Below, one piece after another: positions 6,174-8,099 of a DNA stretch of 8,099 bases (positions within the stretch are counted from its first letter, which is position 1; each line of letters opens with the position of its first letter). The stretch is from contig JAKSBB010001211.1 of the NCBI GenBank assembly GCA_022361315.1, positions 1 to 8,099 on the forward strand. The letters run 5' to 3'. Made by a program: the position numbers and the translations under genes. The notes under the pieces are model-generated. The model was not told where the DNA came from, did no database searches, and saw only the letters and a program-made list of their open reading frames with translations. This DNA is from Desulfobacterales bacterium (GTDB lineage Bacteria; Desulfobacterota; Desulfobacteria; Desulfobacterales; Desulfobacteraceae).

Positions 6174-7379
6174 TTAGTACAGGTCGTAACGCACCAGCTT
6201 TCCGTCAAGGCCGCCGATCTTCAGGGGCCGTTTCCAGGAGGGGGCCAGGGGTACTTTTTTAATGAGTTTGGGCTCGCCAAACTACACGTAAGCCGTGCAC
6301 CCCTTGCATTTTTCCTTGAAGAACGTGCCCAGATCCTTATACAGCTTGCCCATGTCCTGGTCTTTGCCCATGCGGATGCCATAGGGCGGGTTGGTGACGA
6401 TCACCGAATCCGCAATGGGCGGCAAATCCCTGAAATCCGACTGCTCAATGGGAACATCTCCGCCGTAGTGCAACCCCATGAGGTTTGTTTTCACTGCGTC
6501 CACCGAGGTGTCGGCCACGTCGCTGCCACGGATCAGTCCCTCGGGTAAGGGACGGATCTCCGCCTTTGCTTCGGCCAAGACCCGCTGCCAGAGCTGGGGA
6601 TCAAAATCCGGCAGCCGTTCAAAACCAAAGCTATCCCTGAAAATCTGGGCAGGAATCCGGCTGTAATGCATCAGGGCTTCACAGAGCAGGGTACCGGAGC
6701 CGCACATGGGATCATAGAGGGGCCGTTCGCCCTTCCATTCACTTAGGGCAATGATGCCGGCCGCCACGGTTTCCTGCATGGGGGCAGTCACCCTGGCTTC
6801 CCTGTATCCCCGTTTGTGCAGGGCACCGCCGGAGGCGTCAATGGAAAGGGTGGCTTTATTCTTGTAAATATGCAGGCTGACGGTGATCCAGGGGTTGTCC
6901 GCGTCCACGGAGGGCCGCCGGTTGGTCCGGTCCCGGAAGTAATCGGCAATGGCATCCTTAACACGGAGGCCTGCAAAATTGGAGTGGGTAATCTCTGACT
7001 CGGCAACGTTGGCCACCACGGAAAACGTCTTTTTCGGCGTGAGAAATTCCTCCCACCGTATCCCTTTGGCCGCCTTATACAGCCCGTCCTTATCCGTGCA
7101 CTCAAATTCCGCAAGGGGGGCCAGCACCCGGGAAATCAACCGCGCTTTATAATTGATTTTATAAAACACGGACTTTTCCGCCCGGAACCAAATACCACGA
7201 AATACAAACTTCAGATCCTTTGCCCCCAGGGCCCGCAACTCATTCGCCGCAAGCTCCTTTACACTTTCCGCCACCTGGGCAAAATACCGGGATTCTTTTT
7301 CATACACATATTCAAGCTTGGCCAGCTTGCGAGTCTTACCCCTGCCCTTCTGGAGGATTGATCTTTTTTCTATACTCAC
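6174..7379 (-). CDS. THUMP-domain class I RNA methyltransferase (RlmL/YpsC-like) with an in-frame TAG
   Basis: SAM-dependent methyltransferase of the COG0116 group, whose characterised member RlmL makes N2-methylguanosine in 23S rRNA; the exact target here is inferred. Residues about 35-165 form the ferredoxin-like/THUMP RNA-binding part, followed by HKRGYR (188-193). The Rossmann domain shows SAM motif I DPMCGSGT (223-230) and catalytic motif IV NPPYG (330-334). Translation as written stops at TAG (6282-6284) after 365 residues. The same frame then continues for 35 sense codons, from FGEPKLIKK through SWKRP and GGLDGKLVRYDLY, to TAA at 6174. This tail looks like the normal family C-terminus and makes 401 residues. 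The TAG replaces a position that is aromatic in E. coli RlmL (Phe, by my alignment from memory). The start is GTG 7379, with AAGGA nine bases upstream; the N-terminus seems about 20 residues longer than usual. The next gene lies 19 bases beyond the TAA. Confidence 0.9.
6282..6284 (-). other. In-frame amber (UAG) codon in the methyltransferase
   Basis: TAG at codon 366 lies between TAYV and FGEP, with an open and family-like reading frame on both sides. Tyr (TAC or TAT) would be one base away. Possible explanations are a recent nonsense mutation, UAG readthrough, pyrrolysine insertion as documented in some Desulfobacterota, or a sequence error. None of the four other complete reading frames ends in TAG (two TGA, two TAA), which is compatible with rare use of UAG as a stop but is a tiny sample. 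Confidence 0.7.
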
Positions 7380-7420
7380 CGTCTTATATCCTTAATAAAA
7401 GAAACAATTTCAAACTTTTC

Positions 7421-7449
7421 TTTATACCAAATTTTTAATGAATTTTAAA
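7421..7449 (-). promoter_or_regulatory. Sigma-70-like promoter for the methyltransferase operon
   Basis: On the minus strand TTTAAA (7449-7444; four of six to the -35 consensus) is separated by exactly 17 bases from TATAAA (7426-7421; five of six to the -10). The expected start near 7414 leaves a leader of about 35 bases before the GTG at 7379, with AAGGA at 7393-7389. The region is A+T rich, so chance matches are easier; the spacing supports the call. Confidence 0.5.
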
Positions 7450-7494
7450 TCTATTCCGAGCCTTTAGTTCACAATGAGGTGGATTACCAAACGA

Positions 7495-7545
7495 GCATTT
7501 ATTACAGTTTTGATGCCGCAGCAATACAGTTTTGTGATTAAATGC
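7495..7545. repeat. Tandem TACAGTTTTG repeats inside 7-bp inverted arms; possible activator site
   Basis: TACAGTTTTG occurs at 7503-7512 and 7525-7534, 22 bp apart, close to two helical turns. The pair is enclosed by GCATTTA (7495-7501) and its reverse complement TAAATGC (7539-7545). It lies about 80-120 bases upstream of the sigma-54 promoter at 7615, where enhancer-binding proteins usually bind. It does not match the NifA TGT-N10-ACA element. Binding by a regulator is inference. Confidence 0.4.
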
Positions 7546-7614
7546 GTTCCGGACCTGGTATCCCTGAAGTGAAGAACACCTTCTGACGGGCGTTCAAAAG
7601 GGTTTCCAATGCGA

Positions 7615-7630
7615 TGGCACTCTACTTGCT
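7615..7630 (+). promoter_or_regulatory. Sigma-54 (RpoN) promoter for the Nif11 gene
   Basis: TGGCAC (7615-7620), five bases and TTGCT (7626-7630) match the -24/-12 consensus, with GG and GC separated by the required ten bases. Transcription would begin near 7641, about 33 bases before the ATG at 7674, leaving room for AAGGAG at 7662-7667. Sigma-54 promoters need an ATPase activator bound upstream, so the Nif11 gene is probably switched on by a specific signal such as nitrogen status. Confidence 0.78.
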
Positions 7631-7673
7631 ATACCTACTATCAGTCATAGTTCATTTTATTAAGGAGAACCCA

Positions 7674-7955
7674 ATGACCATTGGAAACGCACTAACCTTT
7701 ATCAAAACAGGACAGAAAAACGGCAACCTGCGGCGCAGACTGGTGAAAACCAATGGCCGGGAAGAACTTGAGAGGGTATTGAAAGAGAACAACCTGTACT
7801 TCACCCCGGAGGAATTTGAAGAGGCCTATTCCCTGAGCCTTTTCAAATGCAGTGAGCACGGTGATGCAGAGGCACTTATGGCCTTCAGACTGTGGTGGAA
7901 CCTGCTGGTCAGAAGTTCTGATTTCCCACAGCCGCTGGCAGAGGAGGGACGATGA
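7674..7955 (+). CDS. Nif11-domain small protein
   Basis: A 93-residue protein whose N-terminal part (MTIGNALTFIKT, then RRLVKTNGREELERVLKENN and FTPEEFEEAY) has the pattern of the Nif11 domain: a short helix with alternating hydrophobic residues, a charged helix, and the F-T-x-E-E-F-x-E-A segment. Nif11 domains occur as small proteins in nitrogen-fixation clusters and as leader regions of ribosomally made peptide natural products. Here no Gly-Gly cleavage site or Cys/Ser/Thr-rich core is seen; the tail SSDFPQPLAEEGR is plain, so a precursor-peptide role is not supported. ATG 7674 is chosen for AAGGAG six bases upstream; an extension to ATG 7614 would overlap the sigma-54 promoter. It is expressed from that promoter and its TGA overlaps the next start codon. 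The exact role is unknown. Confidence 0.82.
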   Translation: MTIGNALTFIKTGQKNGNLRRRLVKTNGREELERVLKENNLYFTPEEFEEAYSLSLFKCSEHGDAEALMAFRLWWNLLVRSSDFPQPLAEEGR

Positions 7956-8099
7956 TGCTTCAAATAAAACCTTCGCTTCCTGAGATACCGGACTGGGAGA
8001 CCTGGATGAAGAACGGAAACCAGTACTTCAAGGCTGCCTGTCCTGAAGGCAAAACCAGCCGGTTTTCAGCCGACCTGAGGTACAATCTGCTGTCCATGT
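7955..8099 (+). CDS. Unidentified protein, 5' end only
   Basis: The first 48 codons of a gene that continues past the right edge: it begins MLQIKPSLPEIPDWETWM and then NGNQYFKAACPEGKTSRFSA. No signal peptide or membrane helix is visible so far and I do not recognise the family. Two adjacent ATGs are possible: 7952, overlapping the Nif11 stop by four bases, or 7955, overlapping by one. GGAGGG (7943-7948) is six bases from 7955 and only three from 7952, and most genes here use a six-base spacer, so 7955 is preferred. The overlap implies translational coupling and shared sigma-54 control with the Nif11 gene. Confidence 0.72.
   Translation, partial: MLQIKPSLPEIPDWETWMKNGNQYFKAACPEGKTSRFSADLRYNLLSM

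Noticed and set aside
7614..7673. 60-base N-terminal extension of the Nif11 protein from ATG 7614
   Set aside because: It overlaps the sigma-54 promoter and the expected transcript start near 7641, has no ribosome site, and the Nif11 domain itself starts at 7674.
1..8099. tRNA or rRNA genes, CRISPR arrays, insertion sequences and phage genes
   Set aside because: No cloverleaf-like segment, regularly spaced repeats, transposase motifs or terminal inverted repeats were seen on either strand.

Overview
The window looks like a chromosomal segment of a Desulfobacterota (deltaproteobacterial, probably Desulfobacteraceae-like) bacterium. The clues are a very large chemoreceptor, a receiver-fused PEP-synthase-like protein and a Nif11-type small protein behind a sigma-54 promoter. 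This taxonomic call is an inference from gene content and style, not a database result.

Layout. Everything from 1 to 7379 is on the minus strand, so it reads right to left. In transcription order it holds: a THUMP-domain RNA methyltransferase (7379-6174, with an in-frame TAG 36 codons before its natural end); a 56-residue small protein (6154-5984); a sigma-70-type promoter (5936-5907); a methyl-accepting chemotaxis protein (5844-3626) broken by a -1 frameshift at a T7 tract; a 1019-residue PEP/pyruvate-binding-domain protein with two receiver-like N-terminal domains (3461-402); and a stand-alone CheY-like receiver (359 to beyond the left edge). From 7674 rightward the plus strand carries a Nif11-domain small protein and the start of an unidentified gene whose start codon overlaps the Nif11 stop. 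The 294-base divergent intergenic region (7380-7673) holds a sigma-70-like promoter for the methyltransferase, a textbook sigma-54 promoter for the Nif11 gene, and tandem 10-bp repeats 22 bp apart where an enhancer-binding activator might sit.

How the genes may work together. The chemoreceptor, the receiver/PEP-synthase-like protein and the CheY-like protein lie in one orientation with gaps of 164 and 42 bases, which suggests a signalling operon. The 1019-residue protein keeps the ATP-grasp nucleotide-binding half of PEP synthase, but the swivelling phosphohistidine domain and the PEP/pyruvate barrel are not recognisable. A regulatory or phosphotransfer role is therefore more likely than ordinary gluconeogenic PEP synthesis. 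The methyltransferase and the 56-aa gene form a separate small operon.

Most notable. Two genes need non-standard decoding to give a full-length product. One is the methyltransferase, where UAG sits at an aromatic position followed by a conserved-looking tail. The other is the chemoreceptor, where a U-UUU-UUA heptamer lies directly after a GC-rich hairpin and the downstream frame is exactly -1. Each may be recoding (pyrrolysine or readthrough; ribosomal or transcriptional slippage), a real mutation or a base-calling error. The sequence alone cannot decide between these.
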